Shown: piece by piece, positions 1 through 6,266 of the stretch
How the letters are laid out: every line of letters begins with the position of its first letter
Position numbering within the stretch: the first letter of the stretch is position 1
NCBI GenBank assembly: GCA_004193545.1
Contig: RPGO01000046.1
Location: forward strand, 1 to 33,286
DNA from: Candidatus Argoarchaeum ethanivorans
GTDB lineage: Archaea; Halobacteriota; Methanosarcinia; Methanosarcinales; EX4572-44
Direction of reading: 5' to 3'
DNA length: 33,286 nucleotides
Translations under genes and position numbers: made by a program
Notes under the pieces: generated by a model
The model's database searches: none
What the model was told of the DNA's origin: nothing
The model's input: the letters and a program-made list of their open reading frames with translations, nothing else

Positions 1-128
1 GCCCCATTTTCACGAAATCGTTGAGATACTCCACCTCTTTCTCTGTAAGTTTTATTTTTTCCATAGAATATGGTTGGACTCACAGGTTTATAAACTTTGT
101 CTAAAAATTAAGTTGCTGAGACACTAGT
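1..128 (-). mobile_element. Left window end: 5' end of an insertion sequence, IS630-like, partial
   Basis: The first 128 bases are the exact reverse complement of 33159-33286. Reading leftwards, an ATG at 64-62 opens a reading frame that runs off the window edge and begins MEKIKLTEKEVEYLNDFVKM, resembling the N-terminal helix-turn-helix of IS630-type transposases. The element's outer end is probably the sequence starting GTGTCTCAGCAACTTAAT next to a TA dinucleotide at 125-126, which would fit the TA target preference of the IS630/Tc1 group. A TATA-like stretch (TTTATAAAC read on the minus strand) precedes the transposase start. Family assignment rests on about 21 residues and is tentative; that it is a repeated mobile element is well supported by the second copy. 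Confidence 0.75.
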
Positions 129-169
129 CATCAGGTATTCGTCTCTGAAATCACGCAGAACGTTTAGAT

Positions 170-1021
170 CTATCGCTTATCAGACATCTGCAAGATCATG
201 AGTGAGTCGAGTGATGTGATTCTTCCGTCGCCACTTACATCAGCAGCGGTGTCGTATTCGCCACTGGCAGCAAAATCGAGTGCAATCGTGGCGTCTGTAG
301 AGGTGATTTCGCCATCGCGGTCCAGATCCCCGCGCATAACTTCTATGTGTACAGTCTCTGCCTTCCCGCCAGCAGTAATTAAAAATTCCCCATATGGAAT
401 TCCATTAGTAGCCATATCAAAAGAGAAATTGCCATATGAATCTGCAGTTAGTTTAAGAGAAGTTGCAAGCTTTAAGTTTACAGTTGATGCACCATCTGCT
501 GCATCCCCGGAGACGATAATATCTTTTGGACCGACGATGTCAAGGCTCTCTCCAAATTTCTCCACTGGAAATGACATGGAAAAACTTGCATTGCCAGTTT
601 CATCTATTGATTCACTTAATGGCGTTGTAATTTTTTGTCCAAGAATGGTGGCTGTCATATTTTGTCTGGAACAATTAATTTTGATGGTTTGCCAAAGGAC
701 TGGATATAATGTTACATTAAGATTTTTTATATTTTCAGCAGTCACAGAAAATTTTTTTTCACCATCCGGGAAGTTGAGACCATCAAATTCACAACCATAT
801 CTTCCATCAGAAACTGGTAACGGAAGCTCGAATGATGACCCTAACCAAACTACTTCACCTGATGATGCCGTTCCTGATATTGTTATCACATCGCCAGGGT
901 CAATTACCTGTGGGCTCACGTTCAATTCCATCACTTCTGCACCTGAAAGAGGTGCGAAAAACACGAGCATCAGCGCGACTGGAATAAATATTGCAGTTTT
1001 CATCGTTTTATTCTCTTTCAT
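170..1021 (-). CDS. Secreted protein with C-terminal dockerin module
   Basis: A 283-residue protein starting MKENKTMKTAIFIPVALML; a second possible start is Met7 (1003), which gives a tighter signal peptide. Residues about 7-29 form a hydrophobic signal sequence ending near SGAEV. The middle is beta-rich with several N-x-S/T sequons and no family I recognise. Residues 229-283 form a type I dockerin: two Ca-binding loops, DLDRDGEITSTDA and DVSGDGRITSLDS, each followed by a helix. Dockerins bind cohesin modules, so the protein is presumably displayed or assembled outside the cell with a cohesin partner encoded elsewhere. The second loop is almost identical to that of the subtilase at 14754-17306. 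It is followed by no gene before the insertion sequence at the window edge. Confidence 0.85.
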   Translation of the reverse strand: MKENKTMKTAIFIPVALMLVFFAPLSGAEVMELNVSPQVIDPGDVITISGTASSGEVVWLGSSFELPLPVSDGRYGCEFDGLNFPDGEKKFSVTAENIKNLNVTLYPVLWQTIKINCSRQNMTATILGQKITTPLSESIDETGNASFSMSFPVEKFGESLDIVGPKDIIVSGDAADGASTVNLKLATSLKLTADSYGNFSFDMATNGIPYGEFLITAGGKAETVHIEVMRGDLDRDGEITSTDATIALDFAASGEYDTAADVSGDGRITSLDSLMILQMSDKR

Positions 1022-1065
1022 GTATTACCCTATTTAGGTGTTCTGTCACAGGTTATTGTATTGTA

Positions 1066-1079
1066 ATAATATATAAAGT
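1066..1079 (-). promoter_or_regulatory. TATA-box promoter for the dockerin protein
   Basis: Read on the minus strand the sequence is ACTTTATATATTATTAC, an archaeal TATA box with a purine/C-rich upstream flank. It lies about 45-58 bases before the ATG at 1021, leaving a leader of some 20-30 bases. The call is based on sequence match and position only. Confidence 0.55.
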
Positions 1080-1151
1080 CGTTGATCTTCTGTATGGGGG
1101 TCGCGGATCTTACAGATCAGTCATGTCTTCATAGTGTGGTTGATCCATCTT

Positions 1152-1748
1152 TCACAGCAAACTGCTATCCAACTTGATCTCGCAGAGCTTGCATAATAAG
1201 TTCATCGCTTCGATTTCTGCTGGTGAACCACATTTGTTGACGATGTTGTTGTAGTATTTTATAGAGCGAAGCTGTTCTTTACTATGGAACAGTACGTAGC
1301 GTGTGGCATGCACCGTTGCCTCGATGACTGCGAAAAATCCTCGATTTATTGCACGTGGTGTTTGCTTTTTTGCTGCACCTGTTAGTGGTTGTAGTGTGAA
1401 AGTAGTCTCGTTTTGTTGTTTTGCTTTTAGTAGAATCGATGTGCTTGCGTTTTTTAGTACTGGATATTTTTGCTGCTGGTATTTAATCTCAGTATATGTT
1501 TCCTGCGGGAGTGTTGACAGTGCACTTGTTACGATGAGTATTGGATCCTGTGTGATGTTTGCTGTGAGGTATTCCCGGTGTTCGAGGTTTTTCCTGGTTT
1601 TATTTTGATACAAATGTATTTGAAGGTCGTGTTTGTGTTTGTAAAGTCCAATTGGTGCAGCATTTGCTGTTTTACTCTTGTTTGTTGTAACTGCGATAAT
1701 CTCATTTATTCCATCGTATATTCCAAGTTTTTCAAGGTCAGTTGTCAG
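1152..1748 (-). CDS. DUF447 family protein (FMN-binding split-barrel type), probable CTG start
   Basis: The frame ends at 1152 and reads DLEKLGIYDGINEIIAV shortly after its beginning and then TANAAPIGLYK, the hallmark N-terminus of archaeal DUF447 proteins, which have an FMN-binding split-barrel fold. From 1751 to 1613 there is no ATG, GTG or TTG in this frame; a conventional start at 1613 would delete the whole conserved N-terminus. A CTG at 1748 overlaps the preceding gene's stop as CTGA, and GGAGG lies nine bases upstream, so I propose CTG as the start (198 residues). In methanogens DUF447 genes commonly sit beside CitG-like genes, as here. Exact biochemical role is not established. Confidence 0.8.
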   Translation of the reverse strand: MTTDLEKLGIYDGINEIIAVTTNKSKTANAAPIGLYKHKHDLQIHLYQNKTRKNLEHREYLTANITQDPILIVTSALSTLPQETYTEIKYQQQKYPVLKNASTSILLKAKQQNETTFTLQPLTGAAKKQTPRAINRGFFAVIEATVHATRYVLFHSKEQLRSIKYYNNIVNKCGSPAEIEAMNLLCKLCEIKLDSSLL

Positions 1749-2596
1749 AATCGGTAGCCTCCAAGCAGTAATAAAAAGAGTCCTGATATTATGATGTCTG
1801 CTGTTGAGCCGGGGTTTATTTTTTTTGATAGCAACTCTTTATCAAACTCTTTTATTTCCGGAAGTGTCGCTAAATATCCTTGCTTGTGTATTTTATCTAC
1901 GATTGCTGCTGATTTTTTTGATGTTTGTCTTGCTGTTGCTCTGTTGTGTTTTGTCTGGATAAACGTATCTGGATGGTCTTTTAGAATCTCAAGATATGTT
2001 TTAACGATTGCTTCGTTGATGTCTGTGTCTTTGACGTTGGTGGTCAAAAGTTGATGTGCTTTTTTTGTTAGGGGGAATCCGTGTGTCCACTCTCCTGCGA
2101 TTTCATCATCATGTTCTGCTATCTGCATCAACTGGTAGAGTGTTTTGTTTTGTTGTTGTATTTGCGTTATTGTGTTGTCATCCTCAAGGCTTAACCTGCT
2201 TACTGGCGCTACCTTCACATTTGCTTTTGCAAAGGCTTGATAAAAATAAATAGCATCCTGCACGGTCGTGTTTTTCACGATTTTATATGCTTTTGCCATA
2301 TCCCCTTCTGCCATTGCAAGAGGTATTAACAATATGAATGCTCCAAAGTGTGTGTTTCCCCCATTCTGCCATAAGTTGCTTTCCCTGACAGCCTTTGCTA
2401 ATAGCTCCCCAAAGCTTTTTTTTTGGGTTGCTGCTTCCCTGATAATCGGGTATGCTGCAACAACTGATGCAAGAAAATGTTCGTATCGTGTGTCTGGATA
2501 GTTATGCTCCCTGTCAATATTTCCTGGTTTGGGTGTGGCTGAAACCTCAAGTGCCATTGCGAGACTGGCACACTGTGCGATATAATCAGGCATCAT
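1745..2596 (-). CDS. Triphosphoribosyl-dephospho-CoA synthase (CitG/MdcB) family protein
   Basis: About 283 residues from the ATG at 2596 (a second ATG follows directly; a TTG at 2605 is an upstream alternative). Conserved family blocks are visible: TPKPGNIDREHNY near residue 20, NGGNTHFGAFILLIPL near residue 80, and the C-terminal NPGSTADIIISGLFLLLLGG. CitG proteins condense ATP with dephospho-CoA to make the prosthetic-group precursor of citrate/malonate lyases. Archaeal homologues occur in methanogens without those lyases, so the substrate here is unknown. The start overlaps the end of the marker-9 gene by 11 bases and the stop overlaps DUF447, so the three genes look translationally coupled. 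Confidence 0.85.
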   Translation of the reverse strand: MMPDYIAQCASLAMALEVSATPKPGNIDREHNYPDTRYEHFLASVVAAYPIIREAATQKKSFGELLAKAVRESNLWQNGGNTHFGAFILLIPLAMAEGDMAKAYKIVKNTTVQDAIYFYQAFAKANVKVAPVSRLSLEDDNTITQIQQQNKTLYQLMQIAEHDDEIAGEWTHGFPLTKKAHQLLTTNVKDTDINEAIVKTYLEILKDHPDTFIQTKHNRATARQTSKKSAAIVDKIHKQGYLATLPEIKEFDKELLSKKINPGSTADIIISGLFLLLLGGYRF

Positions 2597-2912
2597 TTGA
2601 AACAAGTTTCTTTCTGTGTGAGAGAATGTATTCTGCCATTCGTTTTTTAAGCAGCGTGTATTCTACAATAGATAACCCGATTGCATCAAGCACGTTGTCT
2701 CTTAAGAAACACGGCTTGGTTGCTTTACAACACCATGCCATCGTTCCAAAACATGTACCTTCACCATATTGCAGTGGCGTGCCCTTAACAAAGTCCAGTT
2801 TAAGCTCTGCAAACTCTTTTGCGGTCATGCCTATTTTTTTCAAAGCAGCGTGCACAACACATGGTTTTACTGGTAGGCAGCAAAAAGTAAGACCTCGCAG
2901 GTCTCCACCACT
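2586..2912 (-). pseudogene. Methanogenesis marker 9 domain protein, 5' end missing
   Basis: In the minus-strand frame ending at 2586 the protein reads SGGDLRGLTFCCLPVKPC, then KKIGMTAKEFAELKLDF, TCFGTMAWCCKATKPC and a helical tail. The paired [FWY]CC...KPC motifs are the signature of the methanogenesis marker 9 domain, found in methanogens and presumed to bind metal or a cluster through its many cysteines. The frame is open upstream to a stop at 2937-2939 but contains no ATG, GTG or TTG before the first Cys-Cys pair; the only ordinary start is a GTG at 2855, after half of the motifs. Upstream of about 2912 the sequence becomes an inverted copy of the rpl24e start. I read this as a gene broken at its 5' end, by genome rearrangement or by chimeric assembly. 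Confidence 0.7.
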
Positions 2913-2918
2913 TTTTGT

Positions 2919-2946
2919 TTTCCATGTTTTCCACGCTCAGCGGTTG
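2919..2946 (-). repeat. Inverted 28-bp copy of the rps28e/rpl24e junction
   Basis: This stretch is the exact reverse complement of 3742-3769, which holds the last codons of rps28e and the ATG of rpl24e. The match continues with a one-base gap into an A-rich run (ACAAAAA), which looks like microhomology at the join with the marker-9 gene. It therefore places the beginning of rpl24e, backwards, in front of the same operon. Confidence 0.9.
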
Positions 2947-2982
2947 AGGTCTGATCAGGAGGCATAAGAATGTACAGAAGTA

Positions 2983-3010
2983 TGATAGGCAACTGTTGCC
3001 TTGAAGGAGA
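2983..3010 (+). promoter_or_regulatory. Candidate L7Ae-binding kink-turn beside the RBS, first copy
   Basis: The RNA would read UGAU-A-GGCAA-CUG-UUGCC-U-UGA followed at once by AGGAGA. The UGAU and UUGA strands can make the two sheared G-A pairs and the U-U pair of a box C/D kink-turn, stacked on a six-pair stem. No pairing partner for the outer stem is visible, so the motif is incomplete on one side. Confidence 0.45.
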
Positions 3011-3019
3011 TTAAAAAAT

Positions 3020-3130
3020 ATGTCACAACCAATGTATGTTAAGTTTGAAGTGCCAGCAGAATTACAGGAAAAAGCGCTGATCAGGAGGCATAAGAATGTA
3101 CAGAAGTATGATAGGCAACTGTTGCCTTGA
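3020..3130 (+). other. 36-residue stub ORF made by the rpl7ae duplication
   Basis: This ORF has the same ribosome binding site and first 20 residues as L7Ae, then 16 residues translated from the duplicated leader, then TGA at 3128-3130, sixteen bases before the real rpl7ae ATG. If the duplication is real, ribosomes would initiate here too and the stub could reduce or couple translation of rpl7ae. I do not regard it as a functional protein. Confidence 0.6.
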
Positions 3131-3136
3131 AGGAGA
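3109..3136 (+). promoter_or_regulatory. Candidate L7Ae-binding kink-turn beside the RBS, second copy
   Basis: This is the identical motif in the second leader copy, ending ten bases before the genuine rpl7ae ATG at 3146. Binding of L7Ae here would cover the AAGGAGAT ribosome binding site. Archaeal L7Ae has been reported to bind kink-turns in its own mRNA leader, so feedback control is a reasonable inference. Confidence 0.5.
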
Positions 3137-3145
3137 TTAAAAAAT

Positions 3146-3523
3146 ATGTCACAACCAATGTATGTTAAGTTTGAAGTGCCAGCAGAATTACAGGAAAAAG
3201 CGCTTGAAGCATTAGAGCTTGCGCGAAACACAGGGAAAATTAAAAAAGGCACTAATGAAGCCACAAAAGCCATTGAAAGAGGTGTGGCAAAACTCGTGGT
3301 GATCGCGGAAAACGTTGAGCCACCCGAAGTTGTAGCTCATATACCTCTTCTATGTGAAGAAAAAAATATTCCTTACGCCTATGTTAAAAAACAAATAGAT
3401 CTCGGTGCAGCATGCGGGCTTGGCGTTGGCAGTGCAGCAGCAGTTATAATCGAAGAAGGTAAAAGCAAGGATATATTAGAAGATCTTTCTGTCAAAGTGC
3501 AGTCTCTAAAACAGCAGGCATGA
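3146..3523 (+). CDS. rpl7ae: Ribosomal protein L7Ae (kink-turn binding protein)
   Basis: The protein has 125 residues, the usual length. It binds kink-turns in 23S rRNA and is also a core subunit of box C/D and H/ACA guide RNPs and of archaeal RNase P. The RNA-binding block [19 protein letters not shown] and the following [11 protein letters not shown] are clear, as is the [12 protein letters not shown] segment. The ATG is preceded by AAGGAGAT at a normal distance. It is first in the rpl7ae-rps28e-rpl24e-ndk order that is standard in euryarchaea. I see no TATA box upstream, because the region in front is occupied by the tandem duplication and the inverted rpl24e fragment. Confidence 0.97.
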   Translation: MSQPMYVKFEVPAELQEKALEALELARNTGKIKKGTNEATKAIERGVAKLVVIAENVEPPEVVAHIPLLCEEKNIPYAYVKKQIDLGAACGLGVGSAAAVIIEEGKSKDILEDLSVKVQSLKQQA

Positions 3524-3538
3524 TTAAGGTGATCTATT

Positions 3539-3751
3539 ATGTCAGATGAAACAGGCTACCCGGCTGAAATAATAGAAATCGTTGGGAACACTGGTATGCA
3601 TGGTGAAGCAAAACAAATACAATGCCGCATACTTGAAGGAAGAGACAAAGGCAGGATAATTACCAGAAACTGCATTGGCCCAATGAGAATAGGTGACATA
3701 CTAATGTTGCTTGAAACATCCAGAGAAGCCAAGAGATTGACCAACCGCTGA
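3539..3751 (+). CDS. rps28e: Ribosomal protein S28e
   Basis: The protein has 70 residues, typical length. It is a small OB-fold protein of the archaeal/eukaryotic 30S/40S subunit near the mRNA exit. Conserved features are [32 protein letters not shown] and the C-terminal [11 protein letters not shown]. It starts 15 bases after rpl7ae with GGTGAT as ribosome binding site. Its 3' end contributes to the 28-bp sequence that also occurs inverted at 2919-2946. Confidence 0.97.
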   Translation: MSDETGYPAEIIEIVGNTGMHGEAKQIQCRILEGRDKGRIITRNCIGPMRIGDILMLLETSREAKRLTNR

Positions 3752-3769
3752 GCGTGGAAAACATGGAAA
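3742..3769 (+). repeat. Source copy of the 28-bp inverted repeat
   Basis: These bases span the rps28e stop and the rpl24e ATG and recur, reverse-complemented, at 2919-2946. The pair brackets the whole rpl7ae-rps28e block. Confidence 0.9.
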
Positions 3770-3948
3770 CAAAAAAATGTTCCTTTTGTGACAAGATAAT
3801 TGAGCCTGGAACAGGTAAGATGTATATTAAAAGAGATGGGACAATCTTCTATTTCTGTTCATCCAAATGCCAGAAGAACCAAAAACTTGGCAGAGTACCC
3901 AGAAAAGTGAGATGGACCAACCAGGCACACAACATAAAAAAAGCATAA
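3763..3948 (+). CDS. rpl24e: Ribosomal protein L24e
   Basis: The protein has 61 residues from the ATG at 3763; an in-frame GTG at 3754 would add three residues. The zinc-ribbon is evident: [21 protein letters not shown], then FCSSKCQKN, giving four cysteines (CxxC and CxxxC). The C-terminal basic tail with RKVRWT matches the family. It lies 11 bases after rps28e and four bases before ndk, so it is in the same transcript. Confidence 0.95.
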   Translation: METKKCSFCDKIIEPGTGKMYIKRDGTIFYFCSSKCQKNQKLGRVPRKVRWTNQAHNIKKA

Positions 3949-3952
3949 GACA

Positions 3953-4414
3953 ATGATTAAGGCAGTAGAGCAGACTTATATCATGGTCAAACCTGATGGG
4001 GTACAGCGTGGACTAATTGGGGAGATAATCAATCGAATAGAGCAGCGTGGACTTAAGATTGTAGCATTGCGAATGAATGTCATAGACAGGGGGGTAGCAA
4101 TGAAGCATTATGCAGAGCATAGGGAAAAACCATTTTTCTCTGATCTTATAAGTTTTATAACATCAGGACCTTCGGTATCTTTAGTTGTGGAGGGAGTAAA
4201 TGCTATTAAAATCATGCGAACCATTAATGGTGCAACAAATTCATCAGATGCAGCACCAGGAACCATTAGGGGTGATTTTGCAATTGATACCGGACGAAAC
4301 GTGGTGCATGCATCAGATTCAATAGAATCGGCACAAAAGGAGATTGCACTCCATTTCAGTGATCATGAACTCACAGACTACGCACGCATAGACGAAACAT
4401 GGGTGTACGAATAA
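3953..4414 (+). CDS. ndk: Nucleoside diphosphate kinase
   Basis: The protein has 153 residues, normal for the family. It transfers the gamma-phosphate between nucleoside triphosphates and diphosphates through a phosphohistidine. The active-site segment RNVVHASDS places the catalytic His at residue 119. Other conserved blocks are TYIMVKPDGVQRGLIGEI at the N-terminus, HYAEHREKPFF and ATNSSDAAPGTIRGDFA. It is the last gene of the ribosomal operon, an arrangement common in methanogens. Confidence 0.97.
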   Translation: MIKAVEQTYIMVKPDGVQRGLIGEIINRIEQRGLKIVALRMNVIDRGVAMKHYAEHREKPFFSDLISFITSGPSVSLVVEGVNAIKIMRTINGATNSSDAAPGTIRGDFAIDTGRNVVHASDSIESAQKEIALHFSDHELTDYARIDETWVYE

Positions 4415-4480
4415 TTGTATTTGTGTAGAACTACTATATTACAAAAGGAGCCAAAACAAATACGAATAATTTGACAATAG

Positions 4481-4644
4481 TTTATAAATCTCAAGCAAAT
4501 CACTATCATGCGCTTCTTTTTGTGTACCACAAGTGTTAAAAGAAGCTCTCAAAGAGCATTTGATGAAGCGAAATTCGTACAAACTTTTAGACTATCACGT
4601 GCTTATTTAAAGCACGAAAACAAAACTATACCCTGGTAAAATAA
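4481..4644 (+). promoter_or_regulatory. Promoter and long structured leader (or small RNA) before nadM
   Basis: TTTATAAAT at 4481-4489 is a good archaeal TATA box, predicting a start near 4508-4512. From there to the nadM ATG are about 135 bases with two clear hairpins. The first has arms GCTTCTTTT (4512-4520) and AAAAGAAGC, with an inner TGTG/CACA pair. The second has arms CGTGCTT and AAGCACG around ATTTA, just before the gene. Most archaeal leaders are short or absent, so this could be a cis-regulatory RNA or an independent small RNA. I recognise no known riboswitch class. Confidence 0.45.
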
Positions 4645-5169
4645 ATGAAAAAACTTCACAGAGGACTGTACATTGGAAGGTTTCAGCCATATCACTTAGG
4701 GCACTCCAAAGTACTGGAAGTTATTGTTGGAGAAATCAATGAAGTAATCATCGGAATTGGCAGCGCGCAGGAAAGTTATCACCAAAACAATCCTTTCACA
4801 GCCGGCGAACGGGTGCTCATGGTTTCAAAAGCTCTGGAAGAATTCGATATTAAATCCTACATTATTCCAATTGAAGATGTCCACTGCAACAGTTTGTGGG
4901 TATCTCGTGTGACCTCGATGGTGCCACCATTTGATGTGGTCTATTCCAACAATTCCCTGGTGGTAGAGTTGTTTCGCGACTCTGATGTAAAGGTTGTTAA
5001 AACCCCTCTTTTTAACAGGATGATGTATTCAGGCAGCATGATTCGAGAATTGATGCTTGCTGGTAAAGAATGGAGACATCTTGTTCCGGACTCTGTTGCA
5101 GGGGTAATCGATGATATTGATGGTACTGGACGTATCCAGCGTGTTGCAGGATCAGATAAAGAGTTCTAA
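4645..5169 (+). CDS. nadM: Nicotinamide-nucleotide adenylyltransferase (archaeal NadM)
   Basis: The protein has 174 residues. It makes NAD+ from NMN and ATP. The nucleotidyltransferase signature GRFQPYHLGHSKV occupies residues 11-23 (the family's GRFQPxHxGH), followed by GIGSAQESYHQNNPFTAGER, which matches the archaeal NMN adenylyltransferase family closely. The second ATP-binding motif is YSGSMIREL near residue 130, where most relatives have S-G-T-x-I-R; Ser for Thr is conservative. Length and architecture agree with the family. Transcription probably starts from the TATA box at 4481. Confidence 0.95.
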   Translation: MKKLHRGLYIGRFQPYHLGHSKVLEVIVGEINEVIIGIGSAQESYHQNNPFTAGERVLMVSKALEEFDIKSYIIPIEDVHCNSLWVSRVTSMVPPFDVVYSNNSLVVELFRDSDVKVVKTPLFNRMMYSGSMIRELMLAGKEWRHLVPDSVAGVIDDIDGTGRIQRVAGSDKEF

Positions 5170-5197
5170 TAAAATAAAAATGGATGGATTCACTGAG

Positions 5198-5479
5198 TCA
5201 TACTTTTAACATTGGTGGTATACAGTGGTTTGCAAGTTCCTGCATTCTCACAGAAGTTCTTCCAAATCCAGAGAATTCATCTTCCTCCATTGCTCTTGCA
5301 AGCTCATTTCCAAGCACAAAAATGGCATGTTTGTGCTCAGCCTTGCTTCGATGAACGTGCACTGGACTTATTTGAAGTGACTCGTAGCCTGGAAAAACTT
5401 TGTTACATCCGCCCTCCTCAAAATACCTTTTTAATTGCACCATCAGCGTATGTAGATGGATTAATTCTTCCTTATGCAT
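5198..5479 (-). CDS. UPF0058 family protein
   Basis: The protein has about 93 residues from the ATG at 5479 (a TTG at 5497 is an upstream alternative). The start MHKEELIHLHTLMVQLKRYFE and the later SPVHVHRSKAEHKHAIFVLG match the small archaeal UPF0058 family, which is helical and uncharacterised. Three histidines in the HVHRSKAEHKH stretch are conspicuous. The gene is monocistronic, tail-to-tail with nadM, and is preceded by two perfect 19-bp tandem repeats in its leader, suggesting specific regulation. No enzymatic motif is visible. Confidence 0.8.
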   Translation of the reverse strand: MHKEELIHLHTLMVQLKRYFEEGGCNKVFPGYESLQISPVHVHRSKAEHKHAIFVLGNELARAMEEDEFSGFGRTSVRMQELANHCIPPMLKV

Positions 5480-5516
5480 ATTTACACACATCTCCAATAG
5501 TTATTATAGTTTTACA

Positions 5517-5554
5517 GTACTGCATAGTTGCTTACGTACTGCATAGTTGCTTAC
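5517..5554. repeat. Two perfect 19-bp tandem repeats in the UPF0058 leader
   Basis: GTACTGCATAGTTGCTTAC occurs at 5517-5535 and again at 5536-5554 with no spacer. They lie between the TATA box (5574-5586) and the UPF0058 start, at or just after the expected transcription start. That position and the spacing of about two helical turns are what one would expect of paired operator sites. Confidence 0.75.
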
Positions 5555-5573
5555 ATATGTCAATAGCCTTGTA

Positions 5574-5586
5574 TGCTATATAAAGA
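5574..5586 (-). promoter_or_regulatory. TATA box for the UPF0058 gene
   Basis: The minus strand reads TTCTTTATATAGCATAC, a good TATA box about 95-107 bases before the UPF0058 ATG. The predicted start falls within or next to the 19-bp tandem repeats. Confidence 0.55.
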
Positions 5587-5685
5587 AGTTATGATAGGAA
5601 TACTAACTCCTACTTATTCAATTTAAAACTTTCTTTTTGTTCTTAATGATTAATTAGGTTACATCTCTTACCAACTACAATATAT

Positions 5686-6192
5686 TTAGTGGAATTGTGT
5701 GAAGAATCCTTTTTTGTATTTCTTGCCATTTATATAGATATTTGCACCCTGTTTTTTCTCTATTTTATTTATTTTTTTTGCCTTTACTGCCCCATGCAGA
5801 GTATTTGCGAGTGACTCAATCGTTTCAGCTTCAAGTTCTCCGCCGAGCATGGATTTGCATGTGTTTTCACCTGCAATTCCCTCTATCGTTATCTTGCCGC
5901 CCCTCATCGCTGTTCCGGAACCATTACCTGCATCACCTCGAACGATTATGTGTCCTTTTTCAAGTTCAGTACCTATAAAATCCAGTTTCTTTTCTATTAT
6001 CAGTGGATCAGGATACATATATTCAGCACAGATAGTTGTCAGGTATCCAAGTACCATGCGCTCTGCCCATTCATCTTTTGGTTTTGCCGAATGGATTATT
6101 TCACGTAGTTCCCGTGTATCCCGCGGTGCAAGCTCATGCACTTCTTTTTTTTTGATAAACTCCAGTTTATCTAAGAGATCTTCAAAGTTCAT
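5686..6192 (-). CDS. FwdC/GltB-type GXGXG domain protein
   Basis: The protein has 168 residues. The first half is helical and charged. Residues about 75-130 read HIIVRGDAGNGSGTAMRGG and IEGIAGENTCKSMLGGELEAE, a short right-handed beta-helix of the kind found in formylmethanofuran dehydrogenase subunit C and the C-terminal domain of glutamate synthase. True FwdC is longer (about 270 residues), so this is a compact homologue of unknown function, perhaps a scaffold or regulatory relative. The C-terminus NIYINGKKYKKG is basic. It is divergent from pyrB and sits alone on its strand. Confidence 0.75.
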   Translation of the reverse strand: MNFEDLLDKLEFIKKKEVHELAPRDTRELREIIHSAKPKDEWAERMVLGYLTTICAEYMYPDPLIIEKKLDFIGTELEKGHIIVRGDAGNGSGTAMRGGKITIEGIAGENTCKSMLGGELEAETIESLANTLHGAVKAKKINKIEKKQGANIYINGKKYKKGFFTQFH

Positions 6193-6228
6193 TTATGATC
6201 ACCAAGAAGACTGTATGTTTGTGCTTCG

Positions 6229-6240
6229 CAATAAATTTAA
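6229..6240 (+). promoter_or_regulatory. TATA box of pyrB (leaderless transcript likely)
   Basis: AATAAATTTAAG ends 26 bases before the pyrB ATG. With the usual archaeal TATA-to-start distance the transcript would begin at or next to the ATG, and indeed no ribosome binding site precedes it. Confidence 0.5.
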
Positions 6241-6266
6241 GCATTGACGTGTAAATATACATGTAG

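Larger units (their letters stand above)
2951..3204 (+). repeat. 126-bp tandem duplication of the rpl7ae leader and first codons
   Basis: 2951-3078 and 3077-3204 are identical; the unit is 126 bases. Each copy contains CTGATCAGGAGGC at its front, the GGCAAC-T-GTTGCC hairpin, the ribosome binding site AAGGAGAT, the ATG and the first 20 codons of rpl7ae. The unit is a multiple of three, but the first copy runs into non-coding sequence and stops. Perfect identity means the duplication is very recent or an assembly/amplification artefact. Confidence 0.95.

Noticed and set aside
198-1037. A 279-codon plus-strand open frame
   Set aside because: It is the antisense of the dockerin protein, which has a signal peptide, sequons and calcium loops; the plus-strand translation has no such features.
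2800-3273. A minus-strand frame with a 42-residue exact internal repeat (starting [12 protein letters not shown])
   Set aside because: It is the antisense of the tandemly duplicated rpl7ae leader and only looks like a repeat protein for that reason; its last part is an out-of-frame reading of the marker-9 gene.
4555-4625. Box C/D guide RNA around TTTGATGAAG
   Set aside because: The box C match lacks the leading purine and no CTGA box D lies at a suitable distance.
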